Shown: positions 8,977 to 19,061, numbered from the stretch's first letter. The stretch: DNA of 64,000 bases from Paracoccus liaowanqingii (GCF_004683865.2 NZ_CP040764.1:62001-126000), one strand, 5' to 3'. Translations and numbers: made by a program. The notes: a model not told the origin generated them from the sequence alone.

Positions 8977-11064
8977 TTACCTCGTGAAGGCCTGGACGTT
9001 GCCCGCGTCCACGTTGAGGATGTTGCCCGTCGACTTGGCCGACAGGTCGGAGGCGAAGAAATACGCGCCCTCGGCGATGTCCTCGGGCAGGACGGATCGC
9101 TTGAGCAGCGAGCGTTGGCGGTACATCTCCTCCAGCCCTCCCTTGTCGGTGCCGTAGGTGCTGGCGCGCTGGTCCAGCCATTCGCCCTCCCAGATGCGGG
9201 ATCCGCGCAGGACGGCGTCGGGATTGACCACGTTGACGCGGATGCCGCCCTCGGCGCCCTCCAGCGCCAGGCAGCGGGCCAGGTGGATCTCGGCCGCCTT
9301 GGCGGTACAATAGGCGCTGGCGTTGGGGCTGGCGGCGAGGCCGTTCTTGGAGGCGACGAAGATCACCGATCCGCCGATATCCTGGGCGCGGAAGGTGCGG
9401 AACGCCTCGCGCGAGACCAGGAAATAGCCGGTGGACAGGATGTCCATGTTGCGGTTCCACAGCGCCAAGGTGGTCTCCTCGACCGGGGCGGAGGAGGCGA
9501 TGCCCGCGTTCGACACGAGGATGTCGATGCCGCCGAACTCGACCGCCATCTGCGCATAGGCGGTGGCGACCTGCGCCTCGTCGGTGACGTTCATCTGCAC
9601 CGCGCGCACGACATCGGCGCCGAAGCTTTTGGCCAGCCCGTCATGGGTGGTGGCCAGCGCGCCTTCGTCGATATCGGCCAGCATCACGCAGGCGCCCTCG
9701 CGCAGGAAGCGTTCGGCGGTCGCCGCCCCGATGCCGCCCGCGCCGCCGGTGACCAGCGCCACGCGGCCCGCCAGCGACTTGGGCCTGGGCATGCGCTGCA
9801 GCTTCGCCTCTTCCAGCAGCCAGTATTCGATGTCGAAGGCCTCCTGCTCGGGCAGGCCCTGATAGGTGCTGACGGCACTGGCACCGCGCATCACGTTGAT
9901 GGCGTTGACGTAGAATTCGGCCGAGACGCGGGCGGTGGGCTTGTCCAGCGCGAAGGTGATCATGCCCACGCCGGGGATCAGGTAGACGACCGCGTTCGGA
10001 TCGCGCAAAGCCGGGCTGTCGGGCCGTCTGCAGCGGTCGTAATAGGCGGCGTAGTCGTCGCGATAGGCGGCCACCGCCTGCGGCAGGGCGGCCAGCGTGG
10101 CGTCCAGATCGGGGGCGGCGGGGTCGAAGTCGACGACCAGAGGCCGGATCTTGGTGCGCAGGAAATGGTCGGGGCAGGAGGTGCCCATCGGCGCCAGGCT
10201 CTCCAGCATCGCAGAGCCGACGAATTCCAGCACCGCGGGCTGGTCGTCGAAATGGCCGACCTTGTGGCGGTCCTTGGAGATCAGGCCCCGGATCACCGGC
10301 ATCAGCCGCGCGGCGATCTTGCGCCGTTCGGGGGCGTCCAGCGTGGGGCGGGCGGGGCCGCCGAAGGCAGGCGCCGTGCTGCGGGATTCCAGCCATTCGG
10401 CGGCGGTGTTGATGATCTCCAGCGTGGTCAGGTAGCAGTCCTTGGCGTCATCGGCCCAGGTGAACAGACCGTGGCTTTCCAGCACCGCGCCGCGCATGCC
10501 CGGGTTCTCGACCGCAAGCCTCTCCAGCCACAGGCCCAGCTCGTAGCCGGGCTTCTTCCACGGCAGCCAGCCGATGTCGGTGCCGAAGATCTCGGCGGTC
10601 AGCTCCTTCGAATTGACCGAGGCCGCGAGGGCGATGATCGCGTCGGAATGGACATGATCGACATGCTTGCTGGGGACATAGGCGTGCAGCGGGGTGTCGA
10701 TGGAGGCGGCGCGCGGGTTCAGCGCGAAGGTGCAATGGGGCAGATAGGCGACCATCTCGTCCTCATGCGCCAGACCGCGATACTTGCCCTTCAGCGCGCG
10801 CAGCTTGTCCATGTAGAGGGTCGAGAAGCCGTCCATCGCCATGGACCCGATGTCGCCGCCCGAGCCCTTGACCCACAGCACCTCGACCGTCTCGCCGGTC
10901 AGAGGATCGACCTCCTGCACCTTGGCCGAGGTGTTGCCGCCGCCGTAATTCGTCACGCGCTTGTCCGAGCCCAGCAGATTCGAGCGGTAGAGCAGCTTTT
11001 CGGGCTCGCTCATGCTGGCGGCGCGGGCGTCGTCCCACAGGTTGTCCAGTCGATTGGCGGTCAT
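8977..11064 (-). CDS. rhaD: Bifunctional rhamnulose-phosphate aldolase / short-chain dehydrogenase
   Basis: 695 residues from ATG 11064, chosen because GGGGAGG lies just upstream; an ATG-less extension to 11088 has no ribosome site. The N-terminal class II aldolase domain (about 1-420) has zinc-ligand motifs DHVHSDAI and ESHGLFTWADD. The C-terminal SDR domain (about 430-695) has the cofactor loop TGGAGGIGAA, NAG and the active-site YCTAK. This fused enzyme is the hallmark of rhizobial-type rhamnose catabolism and yields lactaldehyde/lactate and a triose. It is divergent from rhaR with a shared operator region. Confidence 0.93.
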   Translation of the reverse strand: MTANRLDNLWDDARAASMSEPEKLLYRSNLLGSDKRVTNYGGGNTSAKVQEVDPLTGETVEVLWVKGSGGDIGSMAMDGFSTLYMDKLRALKGKYRGLAHEDEMVAYLPHCTFALNPRAASIDTPLHAYVPSKHVDHVHSDAIIALAASVNSKELTAEIFGTDIGWLPWKKPGYELGLWLERLAVENPGMRGAVLESHGLFTWADDAKDCYLTTLEIINTAAEWLESRSTAPAFGGPARPTLDAPERRKIAARLMPVIRGLISKDRHKVGHFDDQPAVLEFVGSAMLESLAPMGTSCPDHFLRTKIRPLVVDFDPAAPDLDATLAALPQAVAAYRDDYAAYYDRCRRPDSPALRDPNAVVYLIPGVGMITFALDKPTARVSAEFYVNAINVMRGASAVSTYQGLPEQEAFDIEYWLLEEAKLQRMPRPKSLAGRVALVTGGAGGIGAATAERFLREGACVMLADIDEGALATTHDGLAKSFGADVVRAVQMNVTDEAQVATAYAQMAVEFGGIDILVSNAGIASSAPVEETTLALWNRNMDILSTGYFLVSREAFRTFRAQDIGGSVIFVASKNGLAASPNASAYCTAKAAEIHLARCLALEGAEGGIRVNVVNPDAVLRGSRIWEGEWLDQRASTYGTDKGGLEEMYRQRSLLKRSVLPEDIAEGAYFFASDLSAKSTGNILNVDAGNVQAFTR

Positions 11065-11136
11065 GGATGCCTCCCCTTCTGGCGGCATCGTGCCGCGCGG
11101 TCCTGCTGCCCGGATAGCCCGGCGGGCGGCGGTCGG

Positions 11137-11205
11137 TCAATCATTTTCGATCATAACCGATCATTGTGCAGGTGCAGAAAGACGATCACGATCAAAAATG
11201 ATTGA
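11137..11205. promoter_or_regulatory. rhaD/rhaR divergent control region with long inverted repeat
   Basis: TCAATCATTTTCGATC (11137-11152) and GATCAAAAATGATTGA (11190-11205) are inverted copies matching at 15 of 16 positions. Between them are further CGATCA direct repeats (about 11148, 11158, 11183, 11189). The block is distinctly AT-rich and sits in the 184-bp gap between rhaD and rhaR. DeoR-family regulators bind such repeated hexamers, so this is the likely RhaR operator controlling both directions. Confidence 0.6.
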
Positions 11206-11248
11206 CAGTGAGCGGCAATGATGGAAACTGGCCGTCAGAGGGGGAGCC

Positions 11249-12052
11249 ATGCTGGAAACCGAACGCCATCGCATCATCCTGTCCGCCGTGCAGGAACGGC
11301 CCGTGGTGACGGTGGCCGATCTCTGCGCGCTGACGGCGGCCTCCGAGGCCACGGTGCGCCGCGACATCGCGCAGCTGCATCTGGCCAAGAAGCTGCGCCG
11401 GGTGCGCGGCGGGGCCGAGGCGATCTCTCCGCCCCAGTTCGTGGGGATCAACGCGCGGCCCTTCGCGATCAACCAGACGATCAACATCGCCTCGAAGCGG
11501 GCGATCGCGCAAGCGGCGGTGGATCTGTGCGAGGATGGCGACGCGATCATCGTGAATGGCGGCACGACGACCTTCCAGATGGTCCATCCGCTGACGACCA
11601 AGCGGCTGCAGGTCTTCACCAACAGCTTTCCCATCGCGGAACATCTGCTGAAGCAGTCGAAGAACACGGTGATGCTGCCCGCCGGTGCGATCTATCGCGA
11701 ACAGAACATCATCCTGTCGCCCTTCGACGACGACGGCAGCAATCATTTCTATGCGCGGCGCATGTTCATGGGCTGCCGGGGCCTGGGGCCCCTGGGCCTG
11801 ATGGAGGGCGACCCGCTGCTGGTGCAGGCCGAGCAGAAGCTGATCGGGCAGGCCGACGAGCTGGTCGTGCTGGCCGACAGCTCGAAGTTTTCGCAATGCT
11901 CCAGCCTGCTTCTGTGCCCCTTGTCGCGCATCCACACGGTCATCACCGATGACGGGATCGACGACCGGGCCGCAAGCATGCTGGAGGCTGCCGACATTCG
12001 CCTGATCGTGGCGGACGCCCGGCGGGACGGAAGGACACGCGCCGAGGAGTAG
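11249..12052 (+). CDS. rhaR: DeoR-family regulator of rhamnose genes
   Basis: 267 residues. The N-terminal winged helix (about 5-60, RHRIILSAVQERPVVTVADLCALTAASEATVRRDIAQL) carries the DeoR signature. The C-terminal sugar-phosphate-sensing DeoRC domain (about 75-235) has the NGGTTTFQM phosphate-binding loop. This is a DeoR protein as in rhizobia, not the enteric AraC-type RhaR. It is the first gene of the rhaRSTPQMK unit, 33 bp before rhaS, and divergent from rhaDI. Confidence 0.9.
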   Translation: MLETERHRIILSAVQERPVVTVADLCALTAASEATVRRDIAQLHLAKKLRRVRGGAEAISPPQFVGINARPFAINQTINIASKRAIAQAAVDLCEDGDAIIVNGGTTTFQMVHPLTTKRLQVFTNSFPIAEHLLKQSKNTVMLPAGAIYREQNIILSPFDDDGSNHFYARRMFMGCRGLGPLGLMEGDPLLVQAEQKLIGQADELVVLADSSKFSQCSSLLLCPLSRIHTVITDDGIDDRAASMLEAADIRLIVADARRDGRTRAEE

Positions 12053-12085
12053 GGGCGCGGGGGATCACTTATTAGGGAGGATGAG

Positions 12086-13075
12086 ATGAGCATTTCGAGG
12101 ACATTACTGACGACGGCCACGGCGCTGGCGTTGATGGCGGGCGCGGCGCAGGCCGAGACCGTGCGCATCGCGCTGGTCGCCAAGGCGCTTGGCATCGGCT
12201 TCTTCGAGGCCGCCAACAAGGGCGCCGAGGAGGCCGCCGCCGAGCTGGGAGATGTGGAGATCATCTATACCGGCCCCACCGACACCACCGCCGAGGGCCA
12301 GATCGAGGTGATCAACAGCCTGATCGCGCAGCGCGTGGATGCCATCGCCGTCAGCGCCAACGACACGGACGCGCTGGTGCCGACGCTCAAGCGCGCCATG
12401 GATCGCGGCATCACCGTCATCAGCTGGGACAGCGGCGTGGCGCCCGAGGGGCGGGCGATGCACCTGAACCCGTCCTCGGCGCCGCTGATCGGCAACACGA
12501 TCATCAAGCTGGCCGCCGACCATCTGCCCGAGGGCGGGCAGGTGGCGGTGCTGTCGGCGACCACCACCTCGACCAACCAGAACATCTGGATCGAGGAGAT
12601 GACCAAGGTGATGGGCGACTATCCCGGCATCGAGGTCGTGGCGACGGTCTATGGCGACGACCTGGCCGACAAGTCCTATCGCGAGGCCCAAGGGTTGATG
12701 CAGAGCCATCCGGACCTCAAGGCGATCATCGCGCCGACCAGCGTGGGGATCGTGGCGGCGGCGCAGGCGGTGACCGATGCGGGCAAGGTGGGCGAGGTCA
12801 ATGTGACGGGCCTGGGCCTGCCGTCCGAGATGGCGGGGCATGTGAAGTCGGGGGCATCCAAAAGTTTCGCGATCTGGAATCCGATCGATCTGGGCTATTC
12901 GGCCACGATGATCGCGCATGCGCTGGCGACGGAAGGTGCCACGGCGGAACCCGGTGCCACCATCCCGATCGGGCGCATGGGCGAGGTCACGCTGGACGAG
13001 AACGGCGAGGCCGCGATGGCCGATCCCTTCACCTATGACGCCGGCAACATCGACGAATTCTCGTCGGTCTTCTGA
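12086..13075 (+). CDS. rhaS: Rhamnose ABC transporter, periplasmic binding protein
   Basis: 329 residues with a cleavable signal peptide (MSISRTLLTTATALALMAGAAQA, cleavage about 23/24). It is followed by a LacI-like periplasmic sugar-binding fold with two Rossmann lobes: VRIALVAKALGIGFFEAANKGAEEAAAEL, DAIAVSANDTDALVPTLKRA, and hinge regions near LKAIIAPTSVGIVAAAQAV. It delivers L-rhamnose to RhaPQ. The ribosome site AGGGAGG precedes ATG 12086. Confidence 0.93.
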   Translation: MSISRTLLTTATALALMAGAAQAETVRIALVAKALGIGFFEAANKGAEEAAAELGDVEIIYTGPTDTTAEGQIEVINSLIAQRVDAIAVSANDTDALVPTLKRAMDRGITVISWDSGVAPEGRAMHLNPSSAPLIGNTIIKLAADHLPEGGQVAVLSATTTSTNQNIWIEEMTKVMGDYPGIEVVATVYGDDLADKSYREAQGLMQSHPDLKAIIAPTSVGIVAAAQAVTDAGKVGEVNVTGLGLPSEMAGHVKSGASKSFAIWNPIDLGYSATMIAHALATEGATAEPGATIPIGRMGEVTLDENGEAAMADPFTYDAGNIDEFSSVF

Positions 13076-13082
13076 GTGTGTG

Positions 13083-13103
13083 CCCCCGGCCCCGCGCCGG
13101 GGG
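13083..13103 (+). other. Hairpin between rhaS and rhaT
   Basis: CCCCCGGC / GCCGGGGG with a 5-base loop, placed between the binding-protein gene and the ATPase gene. In sugar ABC operons such hairpins commonly protect the upstream message, so that binding protein exceeds membrane components. No full T tract follows, so transcription should continue. Confidence 0.5.
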
Positions 13104-13126
13104 CGCCTTTGCCCAAGGATCCCATC

Positions 13127-14650
13127 ATGCAGCCAGACCCCGCATCGCGGGACGGCGCCGTGCTGTCGCTGCGCGGTATCGTCAAGACCTTCCCGGGCGT
13201 GCGCGCACTGGACGGCGTGCGGCTGGACCTGTTCCCCGGCCAGGTCACCGCGCTGATCGGCGAGAACGGCGCGGGCAAATCCACCATCGTCAAGGTCCTG
13301 ACCGGCATCTATCAGCCCGACGAGGGGCAGATCTTCGTGGCGGGCGAACCCGTCCGATTTCCCACCGCGCAGGCGGCGGGCGCGGCGGGCGTCACCGCCA
13401 TCCATCAGGAGACGGTGCTGTTCGACGAGATGACGGTGGCCGAGAACATCTTCATCGGCCATGCGCCCCGTAACTGGTTGGGCCTGATCGATCGCCGCGC
13501 GATGCGCAGCCGGGCGGCGGCGATCCTGCGCGGGATCGGCTCGGATCTGGACCCGGCCACGCGGCTGCGCGATCTGGGCATCGCCAGCAAGCATCTGGTG
13601 GCCATCGCCCGTGCCCTGTCGGTCGATGCCCGCGTGGTGATCATGGACGAGCCCACCGCCGCCCTGTCCCACAAGGAGATCGGCGAGCTGTACGAGCTGG
13701 TCGAAAAGCTGAAGGCGCAGGGCAAGGCCATCCTGTTCATCAGCCACAAGTTCGACGAGATCTTCCGCATCGCCGACCGCTGGACGGTCTTCCGCGACGG
13801 CGCCTTCGTGGGCGAGGGGGCGATGGCCGACGTGACCGAGGGCGATCTGGTGCAGATGATGGTCGGCCGCAGCGTCGATCAGATCTATCCCAAGCGGCCC
13901 GCGAAGATCGGGCCCCCGGTGCTGACGGTCGCGGGATATTGCCACCCGACGGAATACGAGGACATCACCTTCACCCTGCATCAGGGCGAGATCCTGGGCT
14001 TCTACGGCCTCGTCGGCGCGGGCCGGTCCGAGGTGATGCAGGCGCTGTTCGGCATCAGCCAGCCCGCCAAGGGCGCGTGCCGGATCGCGGGCGACGTGCG
14101 GGTGATCCGGTCCACCGCGCAGGCGGTTCAGGCGGGCATCGTCTATGTCCCCGAGGATCGCGGGCGGCAGGGCGCGGTCAAGGGGCTGCCGATCTTCCAG
14201 AACGTCACGCTGCCCTCGCTGGCGCGGACCAGCCGGGGCGGGTTCCTGCGGCTGGCCGAGGAATTCGCGCTGGCCCGCGAGTACACGCAGCGGCTGGACC
14301 TGCGGGCGGCAAGCTTGGACCAGGACATCGGCCTGCTGTCGGGGGGCAACCAGCAGAAGGTGGTGATCGCCAAATGGCTGGCGACCCAGCCCCGCATCAT
14401 CATCCTGGACGAGCCCACCAAGGGCATCGACATCGGATCCAAGGCCGCCGTCCACGACTTCATGTCGGAACTGGCCGCCCAAGGGCTGGCCGTGATCATG
14501 GTCAGCAGCGAGATCCCCGAAGTGCTGGGCATGTCCGACCGCATCATCGTCATGCGCGAGGGCCGCATCGCGGGCGAGTTCGCGGGCGCCGCCATGACGC
14601 CCGAGAACCTGATCCGCGCCGCCGTGGGCATCGAGAGGACCGCCGCATGA
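13127..14650 (+). CDS. rhaT: Rhamnose ABC transporter, ATP-binding protein (two ABC domains)
   Basis: 507 residues from ATG 13127; upstream in-frame GTG codons overlap the hairpin and lack a ribosome site. The first ABC domain (about 10-245) has Walker A GENGAGKST and Walker B VVIMDEPTAALS, but its signature region is degenerate (LGIASKHLVAIARAL). The second (about 260-505) has the degenerate P-loop GLVGAGRSE but an intact LSGGNQQKVVIAKWL signature and IIILDEPTKGID. This asymmetry is normal for the RbsA/AraG type. It energises RhaP and RhaQ. Its stop overlaps the rhaP start (ATGA). Confidence 0.92.
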   Translation: MQPDPASRDGAVLSLRGIVKTFPGVRALDGVRLDLFPGQVTALIGENGAGKSTIVKVLTGIYQPDEGQIFVAGEPVRFPTAQAAGAAGVTAIHQETVLFDEMTVAENIFIGHAPRNWLGLIDRRAMRSRAAAILRGIGSDLDPATRLRDLGIASKHLVAIARALSVDARVVIMDEPTAALSHKEIGELYELVEKLKAQGKAILFISHKFDEIFRIADRWTVFRDGAFVGEGAMADVTEGDLVQMMVGRSVDQIYPKRPAKIGPPVLTVAGYCHPTEYEDITFTLHQGEILGFYGLVGAGRSEVMQALFGISQPAKGACRIAGDVRVIRSTAQAVQAGIVYVPEDRGRQGAVKGLPIFQNVTLPSLARTSRGGFLRLAEEFALAREYTQRLDLRAASLDQDIGLLSGGNQQKVVIAKWLATQPRIIILDEPTKGIDIGSKAAVHDFMSELAAQGLAVIMVSSEIPEVLGMSDRIIVMREGRIAGEFAGAAMTPENLIRAAVGIERTAA

Positions 14651-15615
14651 GCATCCTGAAATCGCGCGAGGTGGTGCTGGGCGGGGTGATCCTGCTGCTG
14701 CTGGCGGCCATCGCCAGCCGCTTTCCGGGCTTCGTCGCGCCTGCCAATCTGGCGCGCGTGTTCACCGACACCTCGCCGCTGATCCTGCTGGCGCTTGGGC
14801 AGATGGCGGTGATCCTGACGAAATGCATCGACCTGTCGGTGGCGGCCAATCTGGCGCTGTGCGGGATGGTGGCGGCGCTGATGGACGGGATGGGGGTGCC
14901 GATGCCCGTCATCCTGGGGACGGTCGTTGCGATGGGTGCGGGGCTGGGTGCGATCAACGGCGCGCTGGTCTGGGGCCTGGGCATCCCGTCCATCGTGGTG
15001 ACGCTTGGGACGATGACGATCTATCGCGGCTCGATCTTCCTTCTGACCGAGGGCGCGTGGATCAACGCGCATCAGATGAGCGACGCCTTCAAGGCCGTGC
15101 CGCGCCAGGTGATCGGGGGCCTGCCGGTCATGGCCTGGATCGCGGTGGGGGCGATTGCCGGGGTCGCGGTGCTGATGACGCGCACGCCCCTGGGGCGGGC
15201 CTTCTATGCGGTGGGGGGCAATCCCCATGCGGCGGTCTATACCGGCATCTCGGTCGGGCGCACGCAGTTCGCGGCCTTCGTGCTGGCCGGCGCGCTGGCC
15301 GGGCTGACCGGCTATCTGTGGGTCGCGCGCTATGCGGTGGCCTATGTCGACATCGCGGGCGGGTTCGAGTTGGACGTGGTCGCCGCCTGCGTGATCGGCG
15401 GCATCGCCATCGCAGGGGGCGCGGGCACGGTGGCGGGCGCGGTCATGGGGGCCCTCTTTCTGGGCATCATCAAGAACGCGCTTCCGGTCGTGGGCATCTC
15501 GCCCTTCTGGCAGATGGCGATTTCCGGGGCGGCGATCCTGGCCGCCATCGCCTTCAACGCGCGCCGCCAGGGTCCCGGCCGCATCATCCTGAAACGGGCC
15601 GAGGTGCGGACATGA
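14647..15615 (+). CDS. rhaP: Rhamnose ABC transporter permease 1
   Basis: 322 residues with 8-10 membrane segments, RbsC/AraH-type permease. [23 protein letters not shown] and [25 protein letters not shown] are the conserved loop segments, and [17 protein letters not shown] is the typical central motif. ATG 14647 overlaps the rhaT stop and its own stop overlaps rhaQ, so rhaT-P-Q are translationally coupled. Confidence 0.92.
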   Translation: MSILKSREVVLGGVILLLLAAIASRFPGFVAPANLARVFTDTSPLILLALGQMAVILTKCIDLSVAANLALCGMVAALMDGMGVPMPVILGTVVAMGAGLGAINGALVWGLGIPSIVVTLGTMTIYRGSIFLLTEGAWINAHQMSDAFKAVPRQVIGGLPVMAWIAVGAIAGVAVLMTRTPLGRAFYAVGGNPHAAVYTGISVGRTQFAAFVLAGALAGLTGYLWVARYAVAYVDIAGGFELDVVAACVIGGIAIAGGAGTVAGAVMGALFLGIIKNALPVVGISPFWQMAISGAAILAAIAFNARRQGPGRIILKRAEVRT

Positions 15616-16604
15616 GCCATTCTCCCCAACCCGGGCGCGTCATCCCCGACCGCCTGACCAGCCCCGCCGTCCGCGCGCTGAAAAGCTGGGAGGCCCTGCT
15701 GGCCGTCGTGGCGGTGACGATCTTCCTGCTGAATGCCTGGGCCTCGCCCTATTTCCTCGACCCGTGGAACCTGTCGGACGCGACCTTCAACTTCACCGAG
15801 AAGGCGATGATCGCCTTTGCCATGGCGTTGCTGATCGTGTCCGGAGAGATCGACCTGTCGGTGGGCGCCATCGTCGCGCTGGCCTCGACCGCGATGGGCG
15901 TGGCGATGGGGATGGGCGCGCCGACCCCGGTGCTGGTGGCGGTGGGTCTGGCCACGGGGCTGGCCTGCGGGGCCTTCAACGGGGCGCTGGTCGCGCGCTT
16001 CGGCCTGCCCTCGATCGTGGTCACCATCGGCACGATGAGCCTGTTCCGGGGCATCAGCTATATCGTGCTGGGCGACAGGGCCTTCACCGGCTATCCCGCC
16101 AGCTTCGCATGGTTCGGGCAGGGATATGTGGTCTGGGTCATCACGGTCGAGCTGGTGATCTTTGCGATCTCGGCCGTCGTCTTCGCCGTCCTTCTGCACC
16201 GCACCAGCTTTGGCCGCACCGTCTATGCCATCGGCAACAACGCCACCGCCGCGCGGTTCTCGGGCATCCGGGTGGACCGCGTGCGGTTCATCCTGTTCCT
16301 GCTGACCGGGCTGATGAGCGGGATCGCGGCGGTCTGCCTGACCTCTCGGCTCGGCTCAACCCGCCCCTCCATCGCGGCGGGGTTCGAGCTGGAGGTGGTG
16401 ACCATCGTGGTCCTGGGCGGGGTCAGCATCCTCGGCGGATCGGGGACGATCCCCGGCGTGGTGCTGGCCGCCTTCGTGCTGGGGCTGGTGACCTTCGGGC
16501 TGGGCCTTCTGAACGTGCCGGGCATCGTGATGTCCATCGTGGTGGGCCTGCTGCTGATCGGGGTCATCGCCGTGCCCCGCCTGATTTCGAAACTGAGGAC
16601 ATGA
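15612..16604 (+). CDS. rhaQ: Rhamnose ABC transporter permease 2
   Basis: 330 residues, paralogous to RhaP. It contains [41 protein letters not shown] and [24 protein letters not shown]. The N-terminal about 25 residues are polar and cytoplasmic. ATG 15612 overlaps the rhaP stop (ATGA). It forms the heterodimeric membrane channel with RhaP. Confidence 0.92.
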   Translation: MSHSPQPGRVIPDRLTSPAVRALKSWEALLAVVAVTIFLLNAWASPYFLDPWNLSDATFNFTEKAMIAFAMALLIVSGEIDLSVGAIVALASTAMGVAMGMGAPTPVLVAVGLATGLACGAFNGALVARFGLPSIVVTIGTMSLFRGISYIVLGDRAFTGYPASFAWFGQGYVVWVITVELVIFAISAVVFAVLLHRTSFGRTVYAIGNNATAARFSGIRVDRVRFILFLLTGLMSGIAAVCLTSRLGSTRPSIAAGFELEVVTIVVLGGVSILGGSGTIPGVVLAAFVLGLVTFGLGLLNVPGIVMSIVVGLLLIGVIAVPRLISKLRT

Positions 16605-16918
16605 TGCCAAAACACGCCTTTCGCATGCAGTTGAACCCGGGCGCGGCCGAGGAATACCGCCGCCGCCATGACGCGATCTGGCCCGAGCTGGCCGCCCTGC
16701 TGCACGAGGCGGGGGTGCGGGACTACTCGATCCATCTGGACGAGGAGAGCCACGCGCTGTTCGCCGTGATGTGGCGGGCCGAGGATCACAGCATGGACGC
16801 GCTGCCGGATCACCCGGTGATGCGGCGCTGGTGGGCGCATATGGCGGACCTGATGCAGACCAACCCGGACGGATCGCCCGTGGCCGTGCCGCTGGTGCCG
16901 ATGTTCCACCTGCCATGA
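16601..16918 (+). CDS. rhaM: L-rhamnose mutarotase (RhaM/RhaU)
   Basis: 105 residues, the normal size of this small alpha/beta-barrel enzyme, which interconverts alpha- and beta-L-rhamnopyranose. Conserved [28 protein letters not shown] with the catalytic His, and [30 protein letters not shown], are both present. Two adjacent ATG codons (16601, 16604) overlap the rhaQ stop; either could be used. The stop overlaps the rhaK start. Confidence 0.92.
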   Translation: MMPKHAFRMQLNPGAAEEYRRRHDAIWPELAALLHEAGVRDYSIHLDEESHALFAVMWRAEDHSMDALPDHPVMRRWWAHMADLMQTNPDGSPVAVPLVPMFHLP

Positions 16919-18281
16919 CCCATGTCGCGGTCATCGACATCGGCAAGACCAATGCGAAGCTGGCGCTTGTCGATGGCACGACCCTGTCCGAGATCGCGGT
17001 CGTCACCCGCCCCAACCTGTCCCTGCCGGGCCCCCTTGGCCGCATGTGGATCTGGAGGGGCATTGGGACTTCTTCCTGACCCATCTGGCGGTGTTCCAGG
17101 CGGCGCATGGGGTGGATGCGATCTCGGTCACCACCCATGGCGCGGCGGCGGTGCTGCTGGACAAGCAGGGCGGGCTGGCCGCACCCATGCTGGATTACGA
17201 GCATGACGGCCCCGAGGGGATGGCCGATTACGACGCCCTGCGCCCGGGCTTTGCGGTGACCGGATCGCCGCGCCTGCCTTTGGGCCTGAACCTGGGCGCG
17301 CAGCTGCACTGGCTGATGGCGCAGCCGGGGGTGGGGACCCGGGTGGCGCATGTGGTGACCTATCCGCAATACTGGGGCTGGCGGCTGACCGGAGAACTGG
17401 CCAGCGATGTGACCTCGCTTGGCTGCCACACCGACCTGTGGGACCCGTGGCAGGGGCGGTTCTCGCCGCTGGTGGGTGCGCTTGGGCTGGCGGGGCGCAT
17501 CGCGCCCGCGCGGCGGTCGGACGCGGTGCTGGGCGGGCTGACCACGGCGGTCGCGGCGGCCACCGGCATTCCGGCGGGGACGCCGGTCTCGGTGGGCATC
17601 CATGACAGCAACGCGTCGCTGATGCCCCATCTGCGGGGGCGGCAGGGGGTGTTCTCGGTCGTGTCCACGGGCACCTGGGTGGTGGCGATGGCGATGGGGG
17701 GCGGGGCCGCGGCGTTGGACCCGGCGCGCGACGTGCTGGTCAACGTGAACGCGATGGGCCGGCCCGTGCCCTCGGCCCGCTTCATGGGCGGGCGCGAGTT
17801 CGAGCTGGTCCGGGCCGGATGCGACGCGGTGCCGTCAGATGCAGACCGCTGTGCGGTGCTGGCGGCGGGGGCGATGATCCTGCCCTCCGTCCAGCCCGGA
17901 TCGGGGCCGTTCCCGGACCGCGCGACGGGCTGGACCGCGCCGCCTGCGACCGAGGGCGCGCGGATGGCGGCGCTGTCGTGGTATCTGGCGCTGATGACGC
18001 AGACCTGCCTGGATCTGATCGCCGCAGACGGTCCCGCGATCATCGAGGGGCCCTTCGCGCGCAATCCCGATTTCCTCGACATGCTGGCCGCCCTGCGCCC
18101 GGGGGGCGTCGAGGTCGCGGCCTCGGCCACCGGCACCAGCGTGGGGGCGGCGCTGCTGTGCCTGCCGGACGCGCAGCCGCCCGCGACGCGGAGCCATGCC
18201 GCGCCCGGCCATGCCGAGGGGCTGCGCGCCTATGCCCGCGACTGGCAGGCCAGAACGGCCCGCCCGGAATGTCAGCTGTAG
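16915..18281 (+). pseudogene. rhaK: FGGY-family rhamnulokinase, frameshifted as read
   Basis: ATG 16915 overlaps the rhaM stop. The first 41 residues ([20 protein letters not shown]...) carry the FGGY phosphate-1 motif DIGKTNAK. The frame breaks at a run of five C (17031-17035); one extra C gives LPGPPWPHVDLEGHWDFF and a full 455-residue kinase. Downstream segments SVGIHDSNASLMPHL, VVSTGTWVVAMAMGG and the C-terminal ATP-binding lobe (IIEGPFARNPDFLDMLAAL, ATGTSVGAALL) are intact. In rhizobia RhaK phosphorylates the sugar and is needed for uptake. The 3' end overlaps the convergent iclR gene by 10 bp. Confidence 0.87.
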
Positions 18282-19054
18282 CCGAGCGCCGCCGAGGCGC
18301 CGGCCCCGGCCTGCAGCAGCAGGGCGGCATATTCCGCCTTGCGCGTCTCGTCGAAGCGGACCAGCGGAAAGGCGATGCTGATCGCCGCGACCGACCGGCC
18401 CGCATGGTCCATCACCGGCACCGCCATGCAGCGCACCCCGGCCTCGCTCTCCTCGATCTCTTCGGCATAGCCGCGGGCGCGGGTGGCGGCCAGTTCCGCC
18501 CGCAGGGCATCGGGATCGGTGATCGTGCGGGGCGCCAGCTTCCTGAGGTCCATCAGGGCCAGCCGTTCCTCGATCTCGGCCGCGTCGCGGAAGGCCAGCA
18601 GCGCCTTGCCGAGCGAGGTCGAGTGCAGCGGGTTGCGCTTGCCAAGCGTGGACTGCATCGACAGGCCATAGGCGCTGTCGTACTTGTGGATATAGGCGAC
18701 GCGCTGGTCGATGTCGTCCATCACGCCCAGGTTGATGGATTCGCCCGTGGCGCGCGACAGGCGCCCCATTTCCCGGTCGCAGGAGCGCAGCAGATCCTCC
18801 TGCCCGCGCAAGACGCGGGCGCCCAGCCCGAACAGCTTCAGCGTCAGGCCGTATTTCTCGGTCTCGGGCTCCTGCTCGACATAGCCCAGATCGACCATGG
18901 TCTGCAGCAGCCGGTGCGCGGTGGTCTTGGACGTCATCGCCCGCTGCGCGATCTCGGCCAAGGGGGCGCGGCGCGCCTCGGCCAGCGATTCGAGGACGGC
19001 GAAGACCTTGAGAACGGCGGCGGCATTCTCGGTCCTGGGGGGTGTCGGTGCCAT
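18272..19054 (-). CDS. IclR-family regulator, probably of the pectin-oligosaccharide module
   Basis: 260 residues from ATG 19054; an upstream extension to 19096 would start inside an operator-like repeat. The N-terminal winged helix (about 10-70) includes VLESLAEARRAPLAEIAQRAMTSKTTAHRLLQTM. The IclR effector domain (about 80-255) has the LGKALLAFRDA and EEIEESEAGVRCMAVPVMD segments shared with KdgR-like regulators of pectin catabolism. It is divergent from GH105 and the TRAP genes, across a region packed with TTCCGAA dyads, so it most likely controls them. Confidence 0.85.
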   Translation of the reverse strand: MAPTPPRTENAAAVLKVFAVLESLAEARRAPLAEIAQRAMTSKTTAHRLLQTMVDLGYVEQEPETEKYGLTLKLFGLGARVLRGQEDLLRSCDREMGRLSRATGESINLGVMDDIDQRVAYIHKYDSAYGLSMQSTLGKRNPLHSTSLGKALLAFRDAAEIEERLALMDLRKLAPRTITDPDALRAELAATRARGYAEEIEESEAGVRCMAVPVMDHAGRSVAAISIAFPLVRFDETRKAEYAALLLQAGAGASAALGYS

Positions 19055-19061
19055 GATGCCA

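Noticed and set aside
7804..11205. 1133-codon plus-strand frame across rhaI and rhaD
   Set aside because: Antisense to two well-supported rhamnose genes; the low-complexity product matches nothing recognisable.
12104..14482. 792-codon minus-strand frame opposite rhaS/rhaT
   Set aside because: Antisense shadow; Arg/His/Gln-rich, no domain.
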